Positions 9,138 through 17,659 of a DNA stretch of 64,000 nucleotides are shown here, piece by piece; position 1 is the stretch's first letter; the number at the start of each line of letters is the position of its first letter. The stretch lies in assembly GCF_042431545.1 (NCBI RefSeq), contig NZ_JBHLYX010000009.1; one strand, written 5' to 3'. A program made the translations under genes and the position numbers. Below the pieces are notes generated by a model. The model saw nothing but the letters and a program-made list of their open reading frames with translations, was not told the origin of the DNA and did not search any database. This DNA comes from Pseudoalteromonas xiamenensis. GTDB taxonomy: Bacteria; Pseudomonadota; Gammaproteobacteria; Enterobacterales; Alteromonadaceae.

Positions 9138-9833
9138 ATGACTGACCAATTTGAAATTGAACAACCGATTGTCTCTTACGCCGATGTGCAGCAAAAAATC
9201 ATGCTGCGCCACGGCCAAGACCAAATCGACGACGCCTTGCGTGTTGCAATCGAGCAAGAGGACGCCGCACATGCGGCGGCTCATGCCGCTTGGCTTGAGT
9301 TGTTGCCGCAAGTCCAAGCCGAAATCGAGGAAGCGGAGCAATACAACGCCGCGAACCCCGACGAGCCAAAAGAGGTGCCTGCGCTGCCGCTTGAGCCTGT
9401 GCTGGATATAGGCAAGCGCCGCGACTGTTACCGCGTTGAATTGGTAGACGTTGATTTAGAACTGAGTACTGAAACTGCACATGCTGAGGTCATTTTCGAT
9501 GATGATAATTTAATAGCCTATCATCATCCTGCCACCCAGGCGCACAATAATGAGCATATTGCATTAGTTAAACGTCTTCGCTTTAAAGAATCACGCAACG
9601 CAGCGCTTGAAACACAAACCGTTGAGGTAGAAGGAATGCGATTTGATGCAGACGAGTTGAGTCAGCAGAGAATGGCACGAACACTTTTGATTTTAGACGA
9701 AACAGAATCTGTGGACTGGGTTCTGTCAGACAATTCGGTTGCAAAAGTGAACAAAGTGCAATTGAAAGCGGCTTGTAAATTGGCTGTCAGCCAACAAACG
9801 GCAATTTGGATTCCGAATTCGTCATCGCTGTAG
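9138..9833 (+). CDS. Fibre-associated protein with C-terminal DUF4376-like domain
   Basis: 231 residues with AAGGAA before the ATG. The C-terminal half (residues ~140-231) has the pattern of DUF4376, a domain found at the ends of tail-fibre or fibre-assembly proteins: RFKESRNAALET, VEGMRFDADELSQQRMARTL and W-VLSDNSVAKVNKVQLKAA. The N-terminal half is acidic and Ala-rich. Bases about 9190-9430 are clearly more GC-rich than the flanks, with different codon choice, which suggests a mosaic join inside the gene. It is probably the chaperone or capping partner of the 6540 fibre. Confidence 0.6.
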   Translation: MTDQFEIEQPIVSYADVQQKIMLRHGQDQIDDALRVAIEQEDAAHAAAHAAWLELLPQVQAEIEEAEQYNAANPDEPKEVPALPLEPVLDIGKRRDCYRVELVDVDLELSTETAHAEVIFDDDNLIAYHHPATQAHNNEHIALVKRLRFKESRNAALETQTVEVEGMRFDADELSQQRMARTLLILDETESVDWVLSDNSVAKVNKVQLKAACKLAVSQQTAIWIPNSSSL

Positions 9834-9852
9834 CGTAACGCTTATTTCTAAG

Positions 9853-9876
9853 AACCCGCATTTGCGGGTTTTTTTA
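9853..9876 (+). terminator. Rho-independent terminator
   Basis: AACCCGC (9853-9859), loop ATTT, GCGGGTT (9864-9870), followed by a run of T. It closes the gpJ-1 fibre operon. Confidence 0.85.
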
Positions 9877-9892
9877 TGCCTAGGAGTTTTGA

Positions 9893-10375
9893 ATGGCAAT
9901 TTTAACTCAGATGGGTCGCATTGAATTGGCAAGTGCCATTCACACAAGACCAATCTACCTTGCATGGGGCGCTGGGGAACCATCTTGGGATGAGGATGCG
10001 CCATTGGAGGCGCAAAACAGCACAACGTTAACCTCTTTGCTTGGCTATCGAAAAGCACGTCGAGTGGCATTTTGCAGCCCAAATGATGAAGGTGAAATTA
10101 TTGTATCGAATGGACGATTTGCTTTATCTGATACACCGACTCAACACCTTTACTGTCAGTTTACCTTTGATTTTGAGGATGCGCTTGGCCAAGACATTCG
10201 AGAGGTAGGTTTGATGGTAGGTACGCTTGCTAAGCCTGAAGTCCCACTCGGAAAGTATTATTTGCTTCCCAACGAAATTAAAGAGGCTGGGTCCATGTTG
10301 TTGTTAGAGCATCGCACGAAACTACATCGAGACCAAGGTGTTCGAGAAACGTTTGAATTTGTAATTAGCTTTTAA
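9893..10375 (+). CDS. Uncharacterised tail protein
   Basis: 160 residues, start 17 nt past the terminator, with TAGGAG upstream. The fold pattern (YLAWGAGEPSWDEDAP, GYRKARRVAFC, DIREVGLMVGT) recalls the N-terminal domain of tail-collar fibre proteins, in which a xxREVGLxxG strand is conserved. It is followed with no gap by a DUF4815 protein, so it may be that module's adaptor. No specific family is claimed. No palindromic promoter is seen ahead of it, so it may depend on read-through or a weak promoter. Confidence 0.5.
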   Translation: MAILTQMGRIELASAIHTRPIYLAWGAGEPSWDEDAPLEAQNSTTLTSLLGYRKARRVAFCSPNDEGEIIVSNGRFALSDTPTQHLYCQFTFDFEDALGQDIREVGLMVGTLAKPEVPLGKYYLLPNEIKEAGSMLLLEHRTKLHRDQGVRETFEFVISF

Positions 10376-12346
10376 GTGATAAAGATGCTCAAAGATTATT
10401 ATGAAAAATTAAATCCTCAGCAGCGCTACGAACAACTTCTGTTTCGAGCGAGCAAAGGGTTACAAAGCCGCGAGTTAAATGACTTACAGTTGCAAATGCA
10501 GCATCAAGTTAAAGGTATTGCGGATGTGATGTTTAAAGAGGGGGATGTCGTTGCTGGTGGTGCCGTAGCGGTCAATCGAGCAGAAAAAGTCGCCCAAGTA
10601 GCCAGTGGTAAAGTTTATTTGCGTGGTGCGGTGCGCGAGATCCCTTCTGCATCGATAGCGTTAACGCTGAATGATTCAGAAGTACTAGGCGTTTGGCTCA
10701 CTGAACGAATCGTGACAGAACTGGACGATCCGGCACTTCGAGATCCCGCTGTTGGCGCTCACAATTTTGATGAGCCAGGTGCGGCACGGTTACAGTTAAC
10801 GGGTCGTTGGGGACACAGTGCGGATGCGGACACTGAAGGAAGTGCATTTTACCCTGTGCATCGTATTGAAAAGGGGGTGGTATTAATCAAGCAACCACCT
10901 CCGCAGTTGGACTCAGTCAGTCAGGCGTTGGCTCGCTATGATAGAGAGGCAAACGGCGGGAGCTACTTGGTGTCGGGTATGGCATTAAGTTACCGTGGTT
11001 TACGAGATGGGTATCAGCATTTCAGTGTTCAAGAAGGGAAAGCACATTTACAAGGTTTTGAAATAGCGTTTAACACGGCAAGACCGGTGACCTTTCCGTA
11101 TGACCCAGAGCAGGCGCAAGTAAATGAAGAACCCAAATCGTTTGTAGCCAATGACAACGGTGAAATGAGGATTGATTTGGATTTCAGTCCTATCTCGGAA
11201 ATTACTCAAGTTAATGCGACGGTTCAGCGACAAGCTCAGCACACACGAGGTCAAATTCAAGGTGGTGAAGACCTACTGGTGGACAACGCGGTAATCGAAG
11301 TGCTCAAGGTAACTCAGGGAGACAAAACGTATCGCCAAGGTATCGATTTCTTGTTTGTGCGTAACCACATCAGTTGGCAACTAGGTGGTGAAGAACCGGC
11401 AACAGGAAGCAGTTACGAGGTACTTTATACGTTTCGTAAGCAACTTACTGTTGAGCATGACGAAAAAGGTTTTGTACTCAAACAGCAGCAAAGCGCAAAT
11501 GAAGCGATTGTCGCCAACAGCCTAGTGACGGTGCACTATCGATGGTTAATGCCACGAAAAGACCTCATCGTGCTCACGCCTTCAGGACACATTGAGCGCT
11601 TGAAAGGCCTGTCAGTGAAAGAGCAACCGATTGCGCCAAGTGCGCCAAATGGTCACTTACCCTTGGCAGTTGTAACACAAGGTTTTACTCAAGTTGCGCC
11701 TGAAATCCGCAATGTAGCAATTCAAGCGGTCACCATGGCTGATATGGCTCAAATGCAGTCGCAAATCGCTGATCTCTACCAATTGCTTGCTATTGAGCGA
11801 TTACGTAATGATGCAAATGCGCAAGATCCCGCAAGTAAATACGGTGTATTCGTTGACCCTTTCCTTGACGATGATATGCGAGATCAGGGGCTGGCTCAGT
11901 CTGCAGCGATTGTAAACGGTGAACTTCAGCTTCCGATGACGGTGTCGGTACAAGCACTTGGTTACAATACGTCGCCCATTACGTTGCCATTCGAACTTGA
12001 GGATGTATTGGTTCAAGACCGTCAAACGGGGAGTATGAAAATCAATCCATATCAAGCGTTTGCTCCAATTCCTGCCAAAGTAACGCTCACACCGAGTGTC
12101 GATCACTGGACAGAAACAACGCAGAAATGGAGCAGTCCGATCACTGCTCGTTTCACCCGTGGAAGCGGCCGAGTGCAACGAATTATTGAAGAAGTGAGCG
12201 TAGAACGAGTGGGGGTTGCAACACGTTCTGCAGAGTTTTTAAGACCGCGTGATGTGACATTCCGAGTAGAAGGTTTTGGGCCGAATGAAGAACTCGCCGC
12301 ATTGATTTTCGATGGTACCGATATTATTGAGGGAGCATCAGTATGA
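10376..12346 (+). CDS. DUF4815-type tail protein
   Basis: About 656 residues from GTG at 10376; the ATG at 10385 is an equally possible start. The N-terminal part (DYYEKLNPQQRYEQLLFRAS, LNDLQLQMQHQVKGIADVMF) matches my memory of the DUF4815 domain of phage structural proteins that sit at the tail tip or form side fibres. The C-terminus continues into a beta-rich region, and the stop overlaps the next ATG by four bases. In other phages DUF4815 proteins are often longer, so this and the next gene may be the two halves of one longer architecture. Confidence 0.65.
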   Translation: MIKMLKDYYEKLNPQQRYEQLLFRASKGLQSRELNDLQLQMQHQVKGIADVMFKEGDVVAGGAVAVNRAEKVAQVASGKVYLRGAVREIPSASIALTLNDSEVLGVWLTERIVTELDDPALRDPAVGAHNFDEPGAARLQLTGRWGHSADADTEGSAFYPVHRIEKGVVLIKQPPPQLDSVSQALARYDREANGGSYLVSGMALSYRGLRDGYQHFSVQEGKAHLQGFEIAFNTARPVTFPYDPEQAQVNEEPKSFVANDNGEMRIDLDFSPISEITQVNATVQRQAQHTRGQIQGGEDLLVDNAVIEVLKVTQGDKTYRQGIDFLFVRNHISWQLGGEEPATGSSYEVLYTFRKQLTVEHDEKGFVLKQQQSANEAIVANSLVTVHYRWLMPRKDLIVLTPSGHIERLKGLSVKEQPIAPSAPNGHLPLAVVTQGFTQVAPEIRNVAIQAVTMADMAQMQSQIADLYQLLAIERLRNDANAQDPASKYGVFVDPFLDDDMRDQGLAQSAAIVNGELQLPMTVSVQALGYNTSPITLPFELEDVLVQDRQTGSMKINPYQAFAPIPAKVTLTPSVDHWTETTQKWSSPITARFTRGSGRVQRIIEEVSVERVGVATRSAEFLRPRDVTFRVEGFGPNEELAALIFDGTDIIEGASV

Positions 12347-13536
12347 TTAAAGCTAACCAACAAGGTATTTTAACGGGTCGATTTACTGTACCTTCAGGCG
12401 TTCCTGCAGGCAGCAAAGCGGTTCGATTTGTGGGGGCGGGTGGCTCATCGGGCACCGCGAGTTATGTTGGCAGCGGTGATATCAATGTTGAAACGTTGCG
12501 CCAAGTTAATGCCATCATTACGGAGCGGTTCGATCCTTTAGCGCAAACTTTCACGCTTGAACAAAGTCGCTTTATTGCGGGTGTCGAACTTTGGTTTAAA
12601 GCGCTTGGAACTGAGCCAGTTCAAGTACAGATCCGTGAAGTACAACAAGGTTTTCCAACTCAAACCATCTTGGCTCGTTCAGAGTTACCAGCATCGCAGT
12701 TGATTCAAGGTAAAGACGCTACGCTGTTTCAGTTTCCGCCTGTTTTTCTTCAAGCCGCTCAAGAATATGCGTTAGTAATTTTATCGGATGACGCGACTCA
12801 CAGTGTTGGCATCGCTGAACTTGGTAAGTACGATACCGATAATGGTTGGGTGACCAGTCAACCGTATCAAGTAGGTGTTTTACTGTCATCAAGTAATGCC
12901 AGCACCTGGACGGCGCACCAAGATAAAGATCTTTCGTTTAAACTTAAAGCAGCGCGTTTTACAAAGAATGAATCCGTGATGGATTTAGGCGAAGTGGACA
13001 CCCAACAGGCTACCGATCTGATGACGCTATCGGTGGTTGAGCGACCAACGGCGCAAACGCGTGTAGAGTTCCTGTTTAATGCGGATGACGCTGCGGTAAA
13101 AGACCGAGCTGCTGAAGAATGGCAAGTTATTCCACTGAACAAGCCGATTTCAGGTAAGGTGAAAGTGGCGGCACGACTTAGTGGTACTGCCGAATTGTCG
13201 CCTGTTATTTTTTCCGGAACTCAATGCGCCCACGGCCTTCTTGAATCTGAGGGAAGTTACATCACTCGTGCAATTCCCTGTAAAGTCGGCGGTAATTTAA
13301 CCGTCAGTTATGAAGCTCATCTGCCAAATCAGGCTAAAGTGGAAGCGTACGTTCAACAAGGAGAAGATTGGTTATTGCTCGATTCAAGTCAGAGTCAAAG
13401 TGTAGGAGGCGGCTGGTTGCAAATCAATCAACGCAGCGAAGCGCTTTCTAGTCAGCAACTCAGAGTAAAATTGGTGCTTAAAGGTCAAGCAAATGCACGA
13501 CCACGAGTGAGAAGTTTACGCGTATTCTCTACGTAG
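12343..13536 (+). CDS. Tail-associated beta-rich protein, partner of the DUF4815 protein
   Basis: 397 residues. The ATG overlaps the preceding stop (ATGA), a sign of translational coupling. Residues 45-180 contain ITERFDPLAQTFTL, VELWFKALGTEPVQVQIREV and AQEYALVILSDDA, a pattern seen in the C-terminal part of long DUF4815 phage proteins (a jelly-roll or lectin-like fold is likely). The rest is also strand-rich. Binding to cell-surface sugar is plausible but unproven. Confidence 0.55.
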   Translation: MIKANQQGILTGRFTVPSGVPAGSKAVRFVGAGGSSGTASYVGSGDINVETLRQVNAIITERFDPLAQTFTLEQSRFIAGVELWFKALGTEPVQVQIREVQQGFPTQTILARSELPASQLIQGKDATLFQFPPVFLQAAQEYALVILSDDATHSVGIAELGKYDTDNGWVTSQPYQVGVLLSSSNASTWTAHQDKDLSFKLKAARFTKNESVMDLGEVDTQQATDLMTLSVVERPTAQTRVEFLFNADDAAVKDRAAEEWQVIPLNKPISGKVKVAARLSGTAELSPVIFSGTQCAHGLLESEGSYITRAIPCKVGGNLTVSYEAHLPNQAKVEAYVQQGEDWLLLDSSQSQSVGGGWLQINQRSEALSSQQLRVKLVLKGQANARPRVRSLRVFST

Positions 13537-13544
13537 GAGATAAC

Positions 13545-13769
13545 ATGAGTACCTTTGAATCTACGTCAAATCGAAACTATCCGTTACCCCATAAAGATAA
13601 CTTGCTGCAGCAGGATGTTCAGCGATTGCGCACGGCGCTTGTCAATGTTGATAGCGACGTGCATGCCAGTATTGAGTTTAATGATGAGCTGCAGCAACAG
13701 CTCTCTCAACTTAAACGCAGGGTGAGACTTAATCAACTATTGGGTGATGACAAAGACTTATCTTTCTAA
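13545..13769 (+). CDS. Short fibre-base protein with YPLP motif
   Basis: 74 residues, ATG with TAGGAGA upstream. It contains NRNYPLPHKDNLLQQDVQRL, a motif I recognise from phage long-fibre proteins, followed by helical sequence ending in KRRVRLNQLLGDD. The end resembles the C-terminus of the truncated gene at 1-732, so the two may be short and repeat-expanded forms of the same component. It is the last gene of the DUF4815 operon. Confidence 0.5.
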   Translation: MSTFESTSNRNYPLPHKDNLLQQDVQRLRTALVNVDSDVHASIEFNDELQQQLSQLKRRVRLNQLLGDDKDLSF

Positions 13770-13832
13770 ACGTTGAACGCATGTGATTGCGCCACAGTCT
13801 CGTTACGTCGGATTTTTAGAAATATCTTAAAG

Positions 13833-13875
13833 CGGTCAGGAATGACCTGTTTAAGGTCCAAAAAATCCGTAAACT
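13833..13875 (+). promoter_or_regulatory. Palindrome-activated promoter, copy 2
   Basis: CGGTCAGGAATGACCT (13833-13848) is an imperfect version of the palindrome; TAAACT (13870-13875) is the -10-like hexamer, again 22 nt after it. From about 13860 to 13886 the sequence matches copy 3 at about 23 of 27 positions, including the shared ACACCTAAGCT. The predicted start is near 13882. Confidence 0.55.
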
Positions 13876-13923
13876 ACACCTAAGCTTGAAAGAGCTTAAC
13901 ACAAACACAGTTATCCCAAGCAG

Positions 13924-13948
13924 AAGCCAGCATGTTGCTGGCTTTTTT
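13924..13948 (+). terminator. Hairpin terminator between promoter copy 2 and gpJ-2
   Basis: AAGCCAGCA (13924-13932), loop TGT, TGCTGGCTT (13936-13944), then T's to 13948. It lies about 40-67 nt after the predicted start and 124 nt before the gpJ-2 ATG. It would therefore end a short leader RNA of about 67 nt unless bypassed. Confidence 0.8.
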
Positions 13949-14071
13949 CGTTGTAAATCAACAACGACATTGCAGAATTCCATGCTCCAAGTATCGCGCT
14001 TATGAACTGCTTTAATAAGTTTGCTTAACGACTGTAGTCTAAGCCGATGCTTTTTTACTCGTGAGGTAGCC

Positions 14072-14962
14072 ATGCAAACAACACGTTTATTGGACATGTC
14101 CTCGGTACCCGTACCTGACAGTATTTCGTTACTCGATTTCGAGGCGAAAGTGGCGGAACTGAAAACTCAGCTTACCTCGCGGCATCCTGAATATACTGAC
14201 GTACTGGAGTTTGAGTCTGAGCCCATGACGGCGCTGCTTGAACTTATCGCCTATCAAAGTTTAATGATGGATGCGCGTGTTAATGACGCGGTCCGTGGAA
14301 CGATGTTAGCGAGTGCACAGGGCCGTGATTTGGATGGTATCGCCGTGCGCTATGGACTCAGTCGAGCAACGGGTGAAACGGATGCTCGTTTTCGTCTGCG
14401 AGTTCAGCAAGTTTTTGAGGGGCTAAACACCGCTGGGAGCCTTCAAGCGTATCAGTTTCATGCATTAAATGCGGATCCGTTGGTCAAAGATGTCTATGTT
14501 GTAAGTCCAAACCCCTGTGAAATTGCATTGACGATTTTAAGTCACGAAGGGAATGGCGTTCCAACGCAATCGTTGCTGGATAAACTGCATGGCTACTTTG
14601 GACTAAGTATTGATGGCAAAACGGCAAGTGCCGTCCCTTCTCATGTTAGGCCTTTGGGGGACAAAGTAGTAATTCACGCTGCAAAAACGCGACAATTTGA
14701 GGTAAAGGCTCAGATACTGATTGCCTCAGGACCGTCTCAATCAGTGTTGGAAAAGCAGCTGAATGCGGCGATGACCCGATATCTAGCAATTCAACATGGT
14801 TTAGGTAAACCAATAACGATGTTGGGTCTTTATACCGCGTTGAATCATTCGGGCGTCATTAACGCAAAACTAATCGAGCCAACGCAAGATATTTTGACGT
14901 CGGCGGATGAAGTAGCCGTGTGTTCGAGTATTCACCTAAGCCTTAGTAAAGAAAGCCTATGA
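14072..14962 (+). CDS. Baseplate wedge protein, P2 gpJ-like (copy 2)
   Basis: 296 residues from the ATG at 14072 (TGAGGTAG upstream); the frame is open back to 14021, but that start lacks support. Features shared with P2 gpJ include SLLDFEAKVAELKTQL, EYTDVLEFESEPMTALLELI, VNDAVRGTMLASAQGRDLDG and RFRLRVQQVFEGLNTAGSLQ. It is closer to the classical P2 protein than copy 1. The gene overlaps gpI-2 by four bases, the usual J-I coupling. Confidence 0.9.
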   Translation: MQTTRLLDMSSVPVPDSISLLDFEAKVAELKTQLTSRHPEYTDVLEFESEPMTALLELIAYQSLMMDARVNDAVRGTMLASAQGRDLDGIAVRYGLSRATGETDARFRLRVQQVFEGLNTAGSLQAYQFHALNADPLVKDVYVVSPNPCEIALTILSHEGNGVPTQSLLDKLHGYFGLSIDGKTASAVPSHVRPLGDKVVIHAAKTRQFEVKAQILIASGPSQSVLEKQLNAAMTRYLAIQHGLGKPITMLGLYTALNHSGVINAKLIEPTQDILTSADEVAVCSSIHLSLSKESL

Positions 14963-15801
14963 AAAGTAGCGACTTCCAAGCGTTGTTACCATCATCGGCT
15001 CGCGCTGTTGTAACGACTTTATTGTCGTTGATGCAATCTCCAGAAGTAGAGGGCCGCATTAAGCCGCTGTGGGATCCATTGCAATGTCCAGCGGTGTATT
15101 TACCGTGGCTTGCGTGGGCACTTTCAGTGGATGAGTGGGACGATAGTTGGTCTGACGCTGTAAAACGAGAAGTGATCAATCAAGCCTTTCTAGTGCATCG
15201 CTATAAAGGAACACCTGCCGCCATTGAGCAAGCGTTAGCGAGCTTAAATATCGACAGCGAAATTAAAGAGTGGTGGGAGTTACCCGATGGAAAACCGGGC
15301 ACAGCCACAGTATGGGCACTAATCAATGATAACTTAGGTGACTCACCAGAGGGGCTCTTGAGTAAAACCATGCTTGAGCGAGTTTTGCGTATTATTGCAA
15401 TGGTCAAGCGAGGATCTATTCATGTTGATTTGAAGTTAGGGCTTTCTTTTAAAGAATCAATAGCGTTTTCGGCACTTACAAGCCCAGCTACAGCGTTGAT
15501 GAATTTGGAAGGGAAGTTGAGCGCGGTGGTGCCTGATGAGATTGCAACAAGCTTGGCAGTCCAAGGAAATTGCCACAGCACGATTCTTTGTCGAGATCTG
15601 TTTACCGATGGTCTCGGCATTGTGCCTGATAGCCTCAGTACAACACTGTACTGTGATGGCCAGTTGAATCAAACACAAATGCACGAATGGGTAAGTCAAG
15701 GTGTTGGTATTACGCCAAGTCAACTTGAAGTACAGGCAGGCATGAATTTAATTGCAACACGCTTTCAACTGCAAAGTTTTGAATTTGCAGTTGCCATTTA
15801 G
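14959..15801 (+). CDS. Tail protein, P2 gpI-like (copy 2)
   Basis: 280 residues, with the start overlapping the gpJ-2 stop (ATGA). Strong P2 gpI pattern: LLPSSARAVV, LWDPLQCPAVYLPWLAWALS, VDEWDDSWSDAVKREVINQA, HRYKGTPAAIEQAL. Residues ~160-280 are an extra C-terminal domain with a hydrophobic and Thr/Ser-rich character. Linker between baseplate wedge and fibre; its fibre adaptor follows at 16031 but under its own promoter. Confidence 0.9.
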   Translation: MKSSDFQALLPSSARAVVTTLLSLMQSPEVEGRIKPLWDPLQCPAVYLPWLAWALSVDEWDDSWSDAVKREVINQAFLVHRYKGTPAAIEQALASLNIDSEIKEWWELPDGKPGTATVWALINDNLGDSPEGLLSKTMLERVLRIIAMVKRGSIHVDLKLGLSFKESIAFSALTSPATALMNLEGKLSAVVPDEIATSLAVQGNCHSTILCRDLFTDGLGIVPDSLSTTLYCDGQLNQTQMHEWVSQGVGITPSQLEVQAGMNLIATRFQLQSFEFAVAI

Positions 15802-15854
15802 CGGCCGGTATTCACGACGAATGCGTTCGCTAAATTCAATCTAAATTGTTAAAG

Positions 15855-15897
15855 CGGTCAAAATTGACCGTTCTAACAACAAAGAAATCAGTAAGAT
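15855..15897 (+). promoter_or_regulatory. Palindrome-activated promoter, copy 3
   Basis: CGGTCAAAATTGACCG (15855-15870), perfect 7-2-7; -10-like TAAGAT at 15892-15897, 22 nt later. It shares TTAAAGCGGTCA and ACACCTAAGCT with copy 2 at the same relative positions. The predicted start is near 15904. Confidence 0.6.
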
Positions 15898-15952
15898 ACA
15901 CCTAAGCTGAAGAAAAGACAGTAAGTACTATATCCAAGGAAGGGTTCCCGTG

Positions 15953-15988
15953 AAGCCCACGCATTGACTGCGTGGGCTTTTTATTTAA
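15953..15988 (+). terminator. Hairpin terminator between promoter copy 3 and fibre adaptor 2
   Basis: AAGCCCACGCA (15953-15963), loop TTGAC, TGCGTGGGCTT (15969-15979), then a T tract. An 11-bp perfect stem; it would release a leader RNA of about 80 nt and stands 46 nt before the next gene. Confidence 0.85.
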
Positions 15989-16030
15989 CTGAACAAAAAC
16001 AGCAATGTAGCTGTAGACAAGGAGCGAAGT

Positions 16031-16594
16031 ATGTCAGCACTTACGCTGCAATTTACTCAAGCAGGTCTGGATGCTCTGCTTAGTGCCAAAGCTCAAGGTT
16101 TGCGCGGCCGCATCAGCCACATGGCTTTTGGTGATGCCGCTTATTCTCCAAGTAAAACACAACTGACACTGAAAAGTGAAAAAGAGCGCGTTGCCATTGC
16201 CGACAGTGATTACATCGATGGTGAAAGCAGCAGCCTAAAAATTGCGGGTAAATTTGAAGCCCCTCTCGAATACGCTATTCGAGAAATCGGTGTATACATT
16301 GAAAGCAGTGAGCTTGACGCACAAGGTTTGCCTAAGTTGATACTGCTAGGGGTGTATTCCAAACCCAATACGACACTGGGCTATCGCACCCCAGATGTAA
16401 AAGTATTGCAGTGGCTCACACTCAGTTTGGCGCAGTTGCCGAGCGACAGCGTTGAAGTCACCCTTGGAGTGGACAACCTAAATCTCATTTTAGATAAGGA
16501 ATTGGCGGATCTGACGTATGTGCAAGTGCAAACATTGCATCGCCAATTACAGCAAGAAATTCGACTCGTCGCGCTTGAAAAGGCGTTGGCTTAG
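16031..16594 (+). CDS. Tail-collar fibre adaptor, P2 gpH N-terminal-like (DUF3751), copy 2
   Basis: 187 residues with AAGGAG upstream. It has the same signature as the protein at 5235: FTQAGLDALLSAKAQG, MAFGDAAYSP, YAIREIGVYIES, QWLTLSLAQLPSDS. Again the protein ends after the attachment domain, so shaft and tip come from the next gene. It probably docks the 16614 fibre to gpI-2. Confidence 0.8.
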   Translation: MSALTLQFTQAGLDALLSAKAQGLRGRISHMAFGDAAYSPSKTQLTLKSEKERVAIADSDYIDGESSSLKIAGKFEAPLEYAIREIGVYIESSELDAQGLPKLILLGVYSKPNTTLGYRTPDVKVLQWLTLSLAQLPSDSVEVTLGVDNLNLILDKELADLTYVQVQTLHRQLQQEIRLVALEKALA

Positions 16595-16613
16595 CAAAAT
16601 TTAAGGATTAACC

Positions 16614-17417
16614 ATGTCTGAAAGTAATTTACCCATCAGTGAACGGCTCACGCGTGTTGCCACAGCTGCCGATCAACTTACCGCCACAGTACAAGGGCAA
16701 CTCGGTAAGATTGATAAGCAGGTTGAAATGGCAAAAGCGGAACTCAATGGCGCGTTGAAAGCGGCTCAAACTCAATTCGATACTTGGCAAAATAGTTTTG
16801 TTGAAGTGATCAATGGCTTATCGGTTTACAAGCAAGGCGAGCGAAAAAGTTTCTTTTTTAAGGGGGTGTTAAACTCTGGTGGATATCAAGCCAATGGGCA
16901 AGGACCTGATGCGGACTTTCCTGGCTGTGCAGCTCCTCAGCCGCCTTATTATGTCAACATGTTGGAGTTTGACGTAAGAGGGAAAACCTATTTCGGTGAA
17001 TGGGGTGACTTTTTCAAAGTTGAATTTTTGATGAACCATCGTGGGATGTTTGCGACGGATGGCTATACCGATCACCTTATTTTTACAGGCACATCTGCAC
17101 ATGACTCAGTGGCCGGCCAATTAGAAATCCGCAAAATATCACAAGATAACGCGCTTAAGCTATTTCTATCACAACCGAAAGAAATTGAGCAGCACATTCC
17201 GCTCACAAATGCAATGGAAGGCACTATCATTCCTGTATCATTTCGCGACATCAGCCAAGGTACGGGCAAAGGTATAGCCCGACTCACGTTAGAAGTCGAT
17301 ACGCGATATCACTGCGGTTCTTCTCGAGCGGTAAGTGTACATAGCTTATATACCTCGAATACGGGTAAACCATCGGAAAACCGTATCAGTCTTATTAAAC
17401 CATCTTGGGAGCAATAA
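16614..17417 (+). CDS. Tail fibre protein, short
   Basis: 267 residues. Residues 1-65 are a helical stalk (ISERLTRVATAADQLTATVQ, LGKIDKQVEM). Residues ~75-267 form a compact domain (FFFKGVLNSGGYQANGQGPD, PYYVNMLEFDVRGKTYFGEW, HDSVAGQLEIRKIS) that looks like a beta-rich receptor-binding tip. It begins 19 nt after the adaptor, and is followed after 2 nt by a chaperone-like gene. This module is much smaller than the one at 5235-9833, which suggests different targets. Confidence 0.65.
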   Translation: MSESNLPISERLTRVATAADQLTATVQGQLGKIDKQVEMAKAELNGALKAAQTQFDTWQNSFVEVINGLSVYKQGERKSFFFKGVLNSGGYQANGQGPDADFPGCAAPQPPYYVNMLEFDVRGKTYFGEWGDFFKVEFLMNHRGMFATDGYTDHLIFTGTSAHDSVAGQLEIRKISQDNALKLFLSQPKEIEQHIPLTNAMEGTIIPVSFRDISQGTGKGIARLTLEVDTRYHCGSSRAVSVHSLYTSNTGKPSENRISLIKPSWEQ

Positions 17418-17419
17418 GG

Positions 17420-17659
17420 ATGAGTGAACTGAACTTTGGCTACTCAGAACAATCAGTTGTTAACGAATCTGGCTGGCAACTTATCCGCGCAATTCGCGAC
17501 GGTTTGTTAAAAGACACGGACTGGTTGGTAATGAAATATCAGGAACAGGCATCCGACATGCCCGTTGAATTAAAAGAATATCGCCAAGCTCTACGTGATA
17601 TTCCTCAGCAATTTGACCATATTGAAAAGGTCATTTGGCCAGTTAAACCATCATTCTAA
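17420..17659 (+). CDS. Tail-fibre assembly chaperone-like protein
   Basis: 79 residues from the ATG at 17420 (ATAAGG upstream), two bases after the previous stop. It has the pattern of phage tail assembly chaperone proteins of the APC type: ELIRAIRDGLLKDTDW-like helix, then KEYRQALRDIPQQF and a closing VIWPVKP. Probably needed for folding of the 16614 fibre. Confidence 0.65.
   Translation: MSELNFGYSEQSVVNESGWQLIRAIRDGLLKDTDWLVMKYQEQASDMPVELKEYRQALRDIPQQFDHIEKVIWPVKPSF

Noticed and set aside
9199..9480. Minus-strand frame in the GC-rich patch
   Set aside because: Open only because of the local GC content; product is Ala/Arg-rich and unlike any protein family.
3175..15870. AGCGGTCA palindromes considered as DNA uptake sequences
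   Set aside because: Only three were noticed, each with the same distance to a -10-like hexamer; uptake sequences would be frequent and found in genes too.
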